Positions 34,140-42,547 of a DNA stretch of 64,000 nucleotides are shown here, piece by piece. Position 1 is the stretch's first letter; each line of letters opens with the position of its first letter. Source of the DNA: JANWJE01 sp044326545. Its GTDB lineage: Bacteria > Chlamydiota > Chlamydiia > Chlamydiales > Parachlamydiaceae. The notes below the pieces were generated by a model. That model searched no databases. It worked only from the letters and a program-made list of their open reading frames with translations, and was not told the DNA's origin. The position numbers and the translations under genes are program-made. The DNA is taken from contig JBIRBM010000006.1 in the NCBI GenBank assembly GCA_044326545.1, positions 1-64,000 of the forward strand, given 5' to 3'.

Positions 34140-35384
34140 TTACGCAATTTTCTGATCGTTTCTCTTGACTATCGGAAGTTTTTTCTCCAACACCGTCTCT
34201 TTTTCAATCAAAATTTCACTAATCGTGTCATCGGACGGGACTTCAAACATTAATTCACGCATAAGATTCTCTAAGATAAGCCGTAATGCACGAGCGCCCG
34301 TTCCTGCTGCAATCGCTTGTTGAGCGATCGCGATCAATGCATCGTCGGTAAATTGGAGTTTAACCCCTTCGGCTTCGAACATTGCACAAAATTGTTTGAT
34401 GATCGCATTTTTTGGCTCTGTCAAGATGGTGACAAGATCCTCGAGAGTCAACTCATTGCAATTTGCGATGCTATTAAAGCGTCCCACAAATTCAGGGATC
34501 ATTCCAAATTGAACGAGATCTTCGGGTTCGACTTTGGAAAGAAGGAGGCTTTTCTGGGTGGGATCGATCACCTCTCGATTGCTGCTGTCAAACCCAATAG
34601 TCCCTTTTCCAAGGCGTTTAGCGATGATTTTTTCTAAATTAACAAATGCTCCACCAACGATAAAAAGAATGTTTTCGGTATTAACCTTAATGTATTCTTG
34701 ATTAGGGTGTTTGCGACCTCCTTTAGGAGGGACGTTCGCAATCGTTCCTTCAACAATTTTTAATAGGGCTTGCTGAACCCCTTCTCCTGATACATCGCGA
34801 GTGATCGAAACATTGGCAGTTGTTCGGTTGATTTTATCAATTTCGTCAATGTAAATGATCCCTTGCTCTGCCTTGGCAACATCGTAATCAGCTGCTTGAA
34901 GGAGGCGTAAAATGATGTTTTCGACATCTTCGCCAACATACCCTGCTTCAGTCAACGTTGTTGCATCCGCAATAGTAAATGGGACATCTAAAATAGAGGC
35001 TAATGTTTTGGCTATTAAAGTTTTTCCTGATCCTGTAGGGCCGAATAAGAGAACATTAGATTTGCTAAATTCGACCGGTTCCCCTTCTTTGTTTTTTGAC
35101 CGGATCCGCTTATAGTGGTTATAAACCCCAACAGAGATTGTCTTTTTTGCATTTTCTTGCCCAATGATATATTCATCCAGTTTTTCTTTGATTTCTTTTG
35201 GTTTCAGGATTTTGAATTCATAATTCGTTGTTGCTTTTTTGTCGAGGATGCCTGTGCAAAGGCGAACACATTTATCGCAAATATAGACGTTTGGCCCTGA
35301 AATAAGTTTTTCTACAGCTTCCTCTGTTCGTCCACAAAATGAACAGCAGGCGAGATCTTTGTTTGTTAAAGATTTTTTGCTCAT
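34140..35384 (-). CDS. clpX: ClpX, ATP-binding unfoldase subunit of ClpXP
   Basis: About 414 residues from the ATG at 35384; the extra 20 N-terminal residues are unlikely. An N-terminal C4 zinc domain (CSFCG, CDKCVRLC), Walker A GPTGSGKTLIAK, Walker B IIYIDEID, sensor and pore-type GYVGEDVE and the substrate loop region are present. ClpX unfolds tagged proteins and feeds them to ClpP. Order here on the minus strand is tig-clpP-clpX, the same as in Chlamydia and many bacteria, but with repeats filling the spaces. Confidence 0.97.
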   Translation of the reverse strand: MSKKSLTNKDLACCSFCGRTEEAVEKLISGPNVYICDKCVRLCTGILDKKATTNYEFKILKPKEIKEKLDEYIIGQENAKKTISVGVYNHYKRIRSKNKEGEPVEFSKSNVLLFGPTGSGKTLIAKTLASILDVPFTIADATTLTEAGYVGEDVENIILRLLQAADYDVAKAEQGIIYIDEIDKINRTTANVSITRDVSGEGVQQALLKIVEGTIANVPPKGGRKHPNQEYIKVNTENILFIVGGAFVNLEKIIAKRLGKGTIGFDSSNREVIDPTQKSLLLSKVEPEDLVQFGMIPEFVGRFNSIANCNELTLEDLVTILTEPKNAIIKQFCAMFEAEGVKLQFTDDALIAIAQQAIAAGTGARALRLILENLMRELMFEVPSDDTISEILIEKETVLEKKLPIVKRNDQKIA

Positions 35385-35536
35385 TAATGATGATCCCAAA
35401 AATTTAAATTGAATGAATGCTACATTATCACACTCGATGATCATTTAGATTGTAAATGAATAAGGAGTGTTTTCTTAGTCAATCGACTATCTTGTCAAAG
35501 TGGAATTAGACAGTGTTTGTAAAGGTTTGATTGAAT

Positions 35537-35642
35537 AGAGATCTTGCATCACCTCATTTGCTTGAAAAAATGGATCTTTTTGGCAATAAAAATGGCAAAA
35601 ATCTCTCTTTTTTTCAAACAAAGGAGGTGATGCAAGATCTCT
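35537..35642. repeat. Long imperfect hairpin (106 bp)
   Basis: AGAGATCTTGCATCACCTC and GAGGTGATGCAAGATCTCT are complementary over 19 bases; the stem continues with TTTGCTTGAAAAAA/TTTTTTTCAAACAAA and closes at TGGCAATAAAAATGGCA. It is of a different sequence from families A-D. Confidence 0.8.
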
Positions 35643-35700
35643 CATATTTTAAACAGGGTCTAAGTCCACATCAAAATGTCCATGCGCGGCAAATGCCCGA

Positions 35701-35818
35701 CTAGGGAGTGTCATCAATTGTTAATCGCCTCTATTCAAGATGATTGCTCAAGCGATGTGACCACCGGCTTGGAAAGAACTTGAATAAAGGTTGATTCTCA
35801 ATTGATGACACTCCCTAG
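35701..35818. repeat. Full-length family B palindromic element (118 bp)
   Basis: CTAGGGAGTGTCATCAATTG and its exact reverse complement end the element (20-bp perfect arms). Interior CCTCTATTCAAG and CTTGAATAAAGG are also complementary. Half copies ending CAATTGATGACACNCCCTA occur at 1911-1983, 39523-39569 and 42331-42404. Confidence 0.9.
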
Positions 35819-35960
35819 AACGGTTTATCCAAACCAGACTCTTTACATAAAAAACCTACTTTGAAAAAAAACGTTTTTTCAAGGTAGGAGCGATGATGGA
35901 AAGAATGTGTTCAGAATAGAGTGTTTTGTCCCGGTTATATTGATTGAATCATCGATTATA

Positions 35961-36584
35961 TCAGGTTGTCTTTTTCTTGGGGATAATTACTTCATCTATT
36001 AACCCATATTCTTTAGCTTCGTAGGGGCTCATATAAAAATCACGCTCGGAATCAACCGCAATTTTCTCTAATGGTTGATTTGCGCATTCGGCCATGATCT
36101 GATTTAAAAGTCTCTTGAGCTCTAAAATTTCTTTGGCTTGCAAAGCGACATCTGCCGAGGTTCCTCCCACCCCGCCGTAAGGCTGGTGAATCATGATTCG
36201 GCTGTTGGGAAGAGCAAACCGTTTTCCTTTGGTTCCGGCAGTCAATAAAAGAGCCCCCATTGAGGACGCTTGGCCAATGCAATAGGTGTTGATATTGCAC
36301 CCAAGATATTGCATCGTGTCATAGATCGCAAGGCCGGACGTGATATATCCTCCGACCGAGTTGATGTAAATATGAACATCTTTTTTTGGATCCTCCATTT
36401 TTAAAAAGAGAAGTTGGGCTACGACGACATTAGCGATTTGATCCGTGATTTCTGTTCCAATAAAAATAATGCGGTCTTTTAATAATCGTGAATAAATATC
36501 CATTGAGCGTTCCCCTCGCCCAGTATCTTCAACTACATAAGGTGTTAAAGAGAGTTGAGGTCTTGGATAAAGGTCATGTGACAT
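35961..36584 (-). CDS. clpP: ClpP, ATP-dependent protease proteolytic subunit
   Basis: 207 residues. The catalytic triad is visible as Ser108 in GQASSMGA, His133 in MIHQP and Asp182 in SERDFYMSP, with the normal spacing (25 and 49). ClpP forms a barrel that degrades proteins fed by ClpX. AAAGGA stands upstream of the ATG. It is downstream of tig and upstream of clpX on the minus strand. Confidence 0.97.
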   Translation of the reverse strand: MSHDLYPRPQLSLTPYVVEDTGRGERSMDIYSRLLKDRIIFIGTEITDQIANVVVAQLLFLKMEDPKKDVHIYINSVGGYITSGLAIYDTMQYLGCNINTYCIGQASSMGALLLTAGTKGKRFALPNSRIMIHQPYGGVGGTSADVALQAKEILELKRLLNQIMAECANQPLEKIAVDSERDFYMSPYEAKEYGLIDEVIIPKKKTT

Positions 36585-37131
36585 AGCAATCCTTTGTTGA
36601 ATCGTTTAATATCTTCTGCTGCAGAATAAAGAATTAAAGGGAATTTCGCAAGCAACGAGAGTGTAAAATAGGTAATTCGTGGTGCAAAATAGATTTTGAT
36701 CGCCTTGAATGTTGAACTGAGGCACATCTCTTGAGGGATTGAGACAGTAGACCTCTTTCCAAACCCCATTTGGTTGAGAAAATCGCGATTGTTGCTCTCT
36801 TCATTTTCAAATTTTTCAACCATATGCTCATTCAAGCTCAAAGTGGAGATTTCGGGTGGTTCAATCGCTTTACTTACGAGGAGTGGTTAACAATCTGTTC
36901 AAAATCTTTGATCGGATGATGTGTTTGCGAAAACCCACTATACACTCACAAAAAATGTTGGCAATATTAAAAAATATTCCGAACATTTTTTGTGAAGGTA
37001 TAGCAGATTGATAGCAGCAAAGCATCATGATCAAAAATTCTGAACAAGCCTAAATAAAGACACTCTGACTCTCAATCCCTTTTGCAAATATTCAAATCAG
37101 TTGAAATGTCTATATGTGGACTGAAGATCCT
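36585..37131. repeat. Gene-free interval between tig and clpP with family D and C elements
   Basis: Bases about 36750-36845 hold a half family D copy (TTGGTTGAGAAAATCGCGAT, CATATG). Bases about 36895-37050 hold a full family C palindrome: CTGTTCAAAATCTTTGATCG at the left pairs with TGATCAAAAATTCTGAACA at the right, and ACAAAAAATGTT/AACATTTTTTGT forms the inner stem. No gene seen. Confidence 0.7.
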
Positions 37132-38454
37132 TCAGTCTTTAAAAACAACTGTATTGACTAACAGCTGCTTAATTTTACGATCAAGCGCTAAATCTTTGAG
37201 TTGGCTTCGGAGGTTGTCTTTATCATTGAAATCGATGCTGTTGCGGCCGCTCGACATCATAGAAATTTGACGAGTGAGCTCTTCAGAAATATCTTGATTA
37301 TCAACGCTGATGTTGTAATCTGCAGCAATTTTCTTCAGAAGGAAAAAGAGCTGCAAACTCAAAATAGTGGTTTCTTCAACCGATTGTTTGATTTGCTGGT
37401 ATTCTTCTTCTGTGTATTCACGCCCTTCTTCGGCTAGTCGTTTTAGATAATCATTAAGACGAGCTTCTTTATTCGAATCGATATAAGATTGGGGAAGATC
37501 GATAGGGTAGTGTTCAATCAATTTTTTTTCAATTTCATGAATTTCTTTTCTGAACGCTTCTTCTTCAATTTCTTGAGTAAGGCGTTCGTTAATTTTTTGA
37601 TGCAAATCTTCAACTGTCTCGAGTTTCACTTTTTTTGCTAATTCATCGTCGATGGCAGGAAGATGGCCTTCTGAAATAGAGTGAATCGTGATTCGGAAGG
37701 GGACGGAGGTGAAATGAGGGTCTTCTATTCCTAGTGCTGGATCTTGCTCAGTCATTCCTTCTGCACTTTCCCCCGCTTTAAGTCCAATCACTTTACTGCG
37801 CAGCCACGATGGGAGTCCGGTTGAGTTGATCTGTGTACGTTGATTTTGGATCACTTCGCGTGGATGATCCCCTAAAAGAGTGACACTTACATCGATAAAG
37901 TCTTCTTCTTGTGCCCCGCGATCTTCTACTGAGGTGTAAGTGGCAAATTGCAATTGAAGGTTTTGAATGGCGTTTTGTCTCTCCTGATCTGTTATTGATT
38001 CGCGAGGGATTCTTTGGATTTCAATTTCCTCGAGTTTCACTGTTGGGATGGTTGTACGTGCTTCAAATTCGATTGTAAAGCTCGCTCCTTTTTCTCGTGA
38101 GCACTCGTGGATATGAGGACGTTTAATTTTACCTTCTTTTAGAGGGTGAAGGTGAGTTAAATCAATAGCGTCATTGAATCCTGTTTGCAAGACGATGTCG
38201 ATGAATTCTTTTTGAATAGCTTCCTCAAATCGTTCTACAATCATTTTTTCCGGAGCGCGCCCCTTCCGAAAGCCGGGGATATTCACTTCTTTATTCACAT
38301 TTTTAAGCGCTTTAAGGTAGGCTGCCTCTGTCGCTTTCGGGGTGACTTTAATGTCAAATTTAATTTGACAATGAGGGAATTTGGTCACTTCAACGTGAAT
38401 ATTGTCATTGCTTTCTGTATAATGATGATCAAATTTTTTTTCTTGAGTCGACAC
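37132..38454 (-). CDS. tig: Trigger factor
   Basis: 440 residues from a GTG start preceded by AAGAGG. The N-terminal ribosome-binding signature appears as NIPGFRKGRAPEKMI, followed by the PPIase-like domain (GAQEEDFIDVSVTLLGD...FRITIHSISEGHLPAIDDELAKK) and the helical C-terminal arm. Trigger factor shelters nascent chains at the ribosome exit. Upstream of clpP and clpX in the same orientation, as is usual. The PPIase region has lost several aromatic active-site positions, common in Chlamydiae. Confidence 0.94.
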   Translation of the reverse strand: MSTQEKKFDHHYTESNDNIHVEVTKFPHCQIKFDIKVTPKATEAAYLKALKNVNKEVNIPGFRKGRAPEKMIVERFEEAIQKEFIDIVLQTGFNDAIDLTHLHPLKEGKIKRPHIHECSREKGASFTIEFEARTTIPTVKLEEIEIQRIPRESITDQERQNAIQNLQLQFATYTSVEDRGAQEEDFIDVSVTLLGDHPREVIQNQRTQINSTGLPSWLRSKVIGLKAGESAEGMTEQDPALGIEDPHFTSVPFRITIHSISEGHLPAIDDELAKKVKLETVEDLHQKINERLTQEIEEEAFRKEIHEIEKKLIEHYPIDLPQSYIDSNKEARLNDYLKRLAEEGREYTEEEYQQIKQSVEETTILSLQLFFLLKKIAADYNISVDNQDISEELTRQISMMSSGRNSIDFNDKDNLRSQLKDLALDRKIKQLLVNTVVFKD

Positions 38455-38930
38455 AAAAAAACCTCTTTACTTTTTTGATATTTTGATGGATTCCCGAGGG
38501 GATTTAAAACTGAAGTTTTGATTGATACGCTTCGCTTCGGCAAGAGTGTGCATCTTGGCATTTACGAAGTCATAAAAAATAGGTTACCAAAAATTGTTTT
38601 TTACCGCACCTAAAGTTTAGTTCTTATCTTAGAACCTTAGCCTTATTCAGAATGTTTGATCCGAAATTTTTTTGTGAATGTATAGCCGATGTATAGCAGC
38701 CAAGCAGCGTGATCGAAGATTCTGAACAAGTTCTTAGAGGATGTGTATAAAGCATAACCGCTTGCAATTTAGATGAAAGGTCCAATCTTTGAGAAATCTA
38801 AACGGGGATTGTAGAACATAACCGCTTTCTATTTTTAAAGGCCAGGTCTTTGATGTTTCTAAAAGCGACGAGGCTTTATAGAGGCTTTCTTATAGATTAA
38901 ATGATAAAAATTGACGAATGCTTGCGCAAT
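38455..38930. repeat. Gene-free interval upstream of tig with family C half and a tandem duplication
   Basis: Bases 38680-38736 carry a family C right half. Bases about 38752-38876 contain an imperfect tandem repeat (CATAACCGCTTGC...TTTGAGAAATCTAAA / CATAACCGCTTTC...TTTGATGTTTCTAAA, unit about 64 bp). No gene is seen; promoters for tig and the tRNA genes should be here but none is convincing. Confidence 0.5.
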
Positions 38931-39002
38931 AGCGGGCGATGAGGCTCGAACTCACGACCCTCACGTTGGCAACGTGATGCTCTACCACTGAGCTACGCCC
39001 GC
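38931..39002 (-). tRNA. tRNA-Gly (GCC), copy 1
   Basis: 72-nt cloverleaf: acceptor GCGGGCG/CGCCCGC, D-arm GCTCAGTGGTAGAGC, anticodon GCC in TTGCCAA with stem CACGT-type pairing, T-loop GTTCGAGCC. It is identical in sequence to the second copy 55 bases away. Confidence 0.97.
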
Positions 39003-39057
39003 ATGAATAAGAATGATGAAGAAAGAGAGAACTTGGCTTCATCTTGAATTTTTTTAT

Positions 39058-39129
39058 AGCGGGCGATGAGGCTCGAACTCACGACCCTCACGTTGGCAAC
39101 GTGATGCTCTACCACTGAGCTACGCCCGC
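39058..39129 (-). tRNA. tRNA-Gly (GCC), copy 2
   Basis: Same 72-nt sequence as the neighbouring tRNA-Gly, so the pair is a recent tandem duplication; the spacer is unique. Both are read from the minus strand, probably as one transcript. Confidence 0.97.
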
Positions 39130-39675
39130 AAATATAATAAGGACTTGCCTAGAAATTATTTTTTCTTTTCATTTACTTCAAATCTTGAGTCTTTGAAAAA
39201 GTGAACATCATGACGTTGTACAAAATACAACTTTATTTTCGATGTTTCAACTTAGAGACTTTGAGCAAGACGAGCAACTGTTATAATTTTTACGCCTCTT
39301 TTAAGGTAAAACCCCTTAAAGACTCTCGACTATAATGGGAAAAGAATATTTTTTCAAGGAGAAATTATTCGGTAAACATTATTTTGGTGTTTCGATCTCT
39401 TTTTCCTTATCTGAGAGCCTGTTTAAACGCTCGCCTTAAGGAATGGGAGGGGGATTTAGGCTGAAGGGTAAAAAAGCGCTAAATTTTACTCAGTGTGTTG
39501 GTGACGTGTGGGAAAAATTGAGAAATCATCTTGAATAGAGGCTATTAGCAACTGATGACACGCCTTAATTCTGAATTTTTTATTTTGGAATTGAGAGGTC
39601 AGGGATGAAAAGATAATCATAACACTGCTTAAGCTATTTGATAAGCGATGAGCAGTGTCAGATTGTCTTAAGCGT
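39130..39675. other. Gene-free interval between tRNA-Gly and tRNA-Ser
   Basis: No protein gene. It holds a family B half (about 39523-39569, ending CTGATGACACGCCTTA) and AT-rich leader sequence. A TATAAT-like hexamer near 39281 is not attached to any visible gene. Nothing else recognised. Confidence 0.4.
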
Positions 39676-39762
39676 CGGAGAGGGTGGGATTCGAACCCAC
39701 GGTACGCGTTAACGTACACACGCTTTCCAAGCGTGCTCCTTAAGCCACTCGGACACCTCTCC
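39676..39762 (-). tRNA. tRNA-Ser (GGA)
   Basis: 87-nt cloverleaf with a long variable arm (GTGTACGTTAACGCGTAC). Acceptor GGAGAGG pairs with CCTCTCC, discriminator G; anticodon GGA in TTGGAAA with stem CACGC/GCGTG; T-loop GTTCGAATC. A 92-residue reading frame over it is a shadow. Confidence 0.97.
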
Positions 39763-40118
39763 AAATCAAGAAAAAATTCTAAAGAACTCTGATTTAATTA
39801 GCAACTCAATTTTTTGAGTTTTAAAATTTTCAGAGCGGCTGACGTCGTTGAATCCGAAAATTTAATCTCGATGCTGAAGCAACATTCATCGACTTTTTTA
39901 TCTACAGGCTCGACGATGATCAAGCAATCTATTCGTATAATGGTGTGGCTCTATCACATCTTTTCAGTAAAAACGCCGTGGCTATTAACGACTGATTGTG
40001 TCATTTTATTTCTTGTGTTTGGTATGATGATACCGCATTCTATTTTGTTCCTTAGCACGCTTTGCGAACTGTGAAGACTGGTTCTTAACTTTAACATCTG
40101 AAACTGTGAGATTTTTTT
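39763..40118. other. Interval with no convincing gene
   Basis: A plus-strand frame of 86 codons with a TTG start (39814-40074) has a hydrophobic C-terminal part but no Shine-Dalgarno sequence and no recognised family; I treat it as non-coding. Otherwise nothing is recognised before the FMN reductase gene. Confidence 0.35.
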
Positions 40119-40727
40119 ATGCTAAAATGGATATTATTCGCAGCAATTACATTCATGACTGATTTAAGAGGAGAAACTAAAGTTCTTGCATTCAGTGGGA
40201 GCACAAGAAACGACTCATTTAATAAAAAACTCGCCTTAGAAGCTGTGGGTATTGTCAATACCATGGGAGCATCTGCATTGATGATTGATTTGCGGGACTA
40301 TCCCATGCCCTTCTATGATGGAGATATTGAAACAAAAAAAGGAATGCCTGATACAGCTAAACAATTTCGCAATTTAATGATTGAAAGCCAAGCCATTATC
40401 ATTGCAAGTCCTGAGTACAATGCTTCTGTCTCGGCAATTCTCAAAAATGCGCTTGATTGGGCTTCTAGAAATGAATCAGGTCAACCTTCACGGGATGCTT
40501 TTAAAGGAAAACGCTTTGCAATTATGAGTACATCTCCTGGTGGTGGTGGTGGTGGTCGAGGCCTTGAGCATTTAGCTGCGATTATTGAAAATGCTGGAGG
40601 AGAGGTTGTCAAAGAAAAGGTGAGTGTTCCCGATGCTTACCATGCTTTTACAGCAGAAGGATGTTTAAAAAATCCACAGGTGAAAGAAAAGCTTAAGCGT
40701 GAAATTCAAGAACTTCTAAAAAAATGA
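40119..40727 (+). CDS. NAD(P)H-dependent FMN reductase-like flavoprotein, possibly exported
   Basis: 202 residues. The flavodoxin-like fold of the azoreductase/ArsH/ChrR family is shown by VLAFSGSTRNDSFNKKLA (phosphate loop), LRDYPMPFYDGD, ASPEYNASVSAILKNALDW and STSPGGGGGGRGLEHL. These enzymes reduce FMN, quinones, azo dyes or chromate. The N-terminal segment LKWILFAAITFMTDLRGE looks like a weak signal peptide, unusual for a cofactor-binding cytosolic family. Oxidative-stress or metal-reducing role is inferred. Confidence 0.82.
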   Translation: MLKWILFAAITFMTDLRGETKVLAFSGSTRNDSFNKKLALEAVGIVNTMGASALMIDLRDYPMPFYDGDIETKKGMPDTAKQFRNLMIESQAIIIASPEYNASVSAILKNALDWASRNESGQPSRDAFKGKRFAIMSTSPGGGGGGRGLEHLAAIIENAGGEVVKEKVSVPDAYHAFTAEGCLKNPQVKEKLKREIQELLKK

Positions 40728-40970
40728 ATCTTAGAGCCTCTCTAAGAGCATCGTGTTACACACATTTTTTTCTTGACCATTAAGTATGCATTAGGTTTAA
40801 AAAATGCTTAAGGGGTAAGAAACCAATGTGATTAAAAATAGACATATTGAAAGTTGATTTAATCACATTGAATCGTCTTGATTTTTTACTCCGAATGTCG
40901 TGAAATGAACAACAAAAAAACAAAGAACACACATCTTTGTGAAAAGCTAATTCACGAAAAGCCAATTAAC

Positions 40971-41891
40971 TTAGAACTCTCGCAGGAGTGCAAGGCCTAC
41001 ATCCATAAAGGGCTCGCTTGTGGCGAATTTGAGTTTCAAGTCATCCGATCGGGAGCAGTCAACAAGGGGCATAAGGGGCTCAAGGAGCGCACCAGGGAAT
41101 GAATCCCTATTCATCAGCATAAAGGGGGTACAGCGTGTATAGATCTCTAAGCCTTTGACAAATAAGGGTTTATCTGAGCCTGCATTTGACTCAATGTATC
41201 GTGACAAAATACAAACGGTAGCTGGTAGTATCGGCGGAATTTTGTAACCGATTAGACGTTGTTCAAATATATGACGGAGAACTTGTTTTTTCTGCTCGTT
41301 ACCATTTGCGCCTATGGTTCCAGGAAGAAGATCCTGTGTCATCACCACCCATTGAGATTTAGCGATTGACTGATCTCCCAGATGCCGAATAATATCGGCC
41401 TTAATAGATTCGTTAGCGCTATAACTGGGAGGAAGGTACTTCTTTGCAAGCTCAATAACGGTGTTTAAGGTAAGGCCACCATTAAGAGTTTTAGGAAGCC
41501 ATACAAGCATAAGACAATCTCGGGTTCTTTTTCGAGGAAATATCCTCTTGAATTTTATGCAGTCCTGAATGAAAGCCTTTAAGGGGCAAGAAGAGAATTC
41601 TTCTTCCTTATCTTCGTCTTTTACAGCATTTTCCCCAAAATATTCAGCCCATTTATCAATTCCGAAAGCAATTTCTCTATAATACACTCTCTTCAATAGA
41701 ATGGGGTTGTTTGCTAATTTTTTCCATGCTTCGCTAACACGACGACAGGCTCCAATTCCATCGATATTTAAGTAAGAAAAAACTTCCAAGACAAGTCCAT
41801 CGGGGATGATCTGAATAGGATCTTGTTTTGTTGCATTAATATTTTTAGAACTATAACTACTAACAACGCTTTCACTTACTGTTAAAGACAT
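40971..41891 (-). CDS. F-box domain protein, candidate host-directed effector
   Basis: 306 residues from an ATG preceded by AAAGG; the ATG at 41948 is rejected. An F-box motif occupies about residues 27-73: IIPDGLVLEVFSYLNIDGIG followed by ACRRVSEAWKKLANNPILLKR, with the LP/IP, VFSYL, CRxVxxxW order typical of eukaryotic F-boxes. F-box proteins recruit SKP1-cullin ubiquitin ligases, and intracellular bacteria use them to redirect host ubiquitylation. The remaining 230 residues are helical (PKTLNGGLTLNTVIELAKKYLPP) without recognised repeats and may be the substrate-binding part. There is no signal peptide, so secretion would be through a type III-like route. Confidence 0.75.
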   Translation of the reverse strand: MSLTVSESVVSSYSSKNINATKQDPIQIIPDGLVLEVFSYLNIDGIGACRRVSEAWKKLANNPILLKRVYYREIAFGIDKWAEYFGENAVKDEDKEEEFSSCPLKAFIQDCIKFKRIFPRKRTRDCLMLVWLPKTLNGGLTLNTVIELAKKYLPPSYSANESIKADIIRHLGDQSIAKSQWVVMTQDLLPGTIGANGNEQKKQVLRHIFEQRLIGYKIPPILPATVCILSRYIESNAGSDKPLFVKGLEIYTRCTPFMLMNRDSFPGALLEPLMPLVDCSRSDDLKLKFATSEPFMDVGLALLREF

Positions 41892-42011
41892 TTTCAACCT
41901 TTCTTTTATTAATTTAAATAATTCATTAATAATGATAGCAAAAAACATATTAATTTTAATCTAAATTTAGGCTAAAAGATAAATTGGGGTACCCCCGCTA
42001 TCAGATGAATA

Positions 42012-42310
42012 GGTTTAAGAAAGGTTAACGATCGAGTAAGCAGACCGCACAACGGCGGTCGGCTCCTCTAAGAACCGTACGTGATAGTTTCCCATCATAC
42101 GGCTCAAGTCTTCCTGAAGCAACTTGTGTGTAGCCCGGCTATGTTTGCGTTCCATGTGTGGCTTATTTTCTCGAATGAGAAAATATTTTTGATAAGCTGG
42201 ATCGTAGGGCACGCCTTGCGGCTGCTTACCTATGAAATAGGAGGATTATGAGGTTAGCTGCCTGCTCTAGACCGACGAGCTTGTAAACAGTGTACGCGGA
42301 AAAGCAAGCC
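42012..42310 (-). mobile_element. Degenerate group II intron remnant (3' end)
   Basis: On the minus strand a domain V-type hairpin is followed by a small GACCGC/GCGGTC stem that could be domain VI. Upstream on the minus strand the sequence (AGGTAAGCAGCCGCAAGGCG and GGAACGCAAACATAGCCGGG) is consistent with the end of an intron ORF or domain IV but no reverse-transcriptase gene is present, so only the 3' end survives. A 65-codon frame over this region is the RNA domain translated. Confidence 0.65.
42072..42105 (-). ncRNA. Group II intron domain V
   Basis: 34 nt on the minus strand: GAGCCGTATGATGG at the 5' side, a GAAA tetraloop and ACTATCACGTACGGTTC at the 3' side. GAGCCGTA/TACGGTTC pair with the characteristic AGC-like catalytic base, and the length equals the canonical domain V. 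Confidence 0.8.
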
Positions 42311-42547
42311 GTTTCACGATCTCCTATTACCTATGAAGCGATGTGACCACCCGCTTGGAAAGAACTTGAATAAAGGGTTATGATCAATTGATGACACGCC
42401 CTATATTCATTCTACTGTAAGGATGGTCTCCTCATTTAAGGGAGGCAATTTTTCTTAACAGCCTCGTGTCGCACTGATTGATAATCTCAATTTTGAGCTG
42501 AGCGCAAGAGGATTGATTTGTGAAATACAAGGTTTTAAAACAGGCCC

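Larger units (their letters stand above)
35385..35960. other. Gene-free interval between clpP and clpX holding two palindromes
   Basis: No gene. It holds a 106-bp imperfect hairpin (35537-35642) and a 118-bp family B palindrome (35701-35818), both listed separately, and a weak stem of A/T-rich sequence near 35850-35885 (CTACTTTGAAAAAAAACG / CGTTTTTTCAAGGTAG) that could terminate clpP transcripts. Confidence 0.6.
41892..42547. other. Gene-free interval upstream of the F-box gene
   Basis: No intact gene. It holds a group II intron 3' remnant (about 42012-42310), followed by a family B half (about 42331-42404). The rest is AT-rich leader. Confidence 0.6.

Noticed and set aside
39486..39764. 92-codon frame (ERCPSGLRSTLGKR)
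   Set aside because: It is the antisense/sense translation of the tRNA-Ser gene, a well known false ORF.
39814..40074. 86-codon plus-strand frame with a hydrophobic C-terminus
   Set aside because: TTG start, no Shine-Dalgarno sequence, no family resemblance; kept only as a remark.
42015..42212. 65-codon frame ending RMMGNYHVRFLEEPTAVV
   Set aside because: It is the translated group II intron domain V/VI, not a protein.
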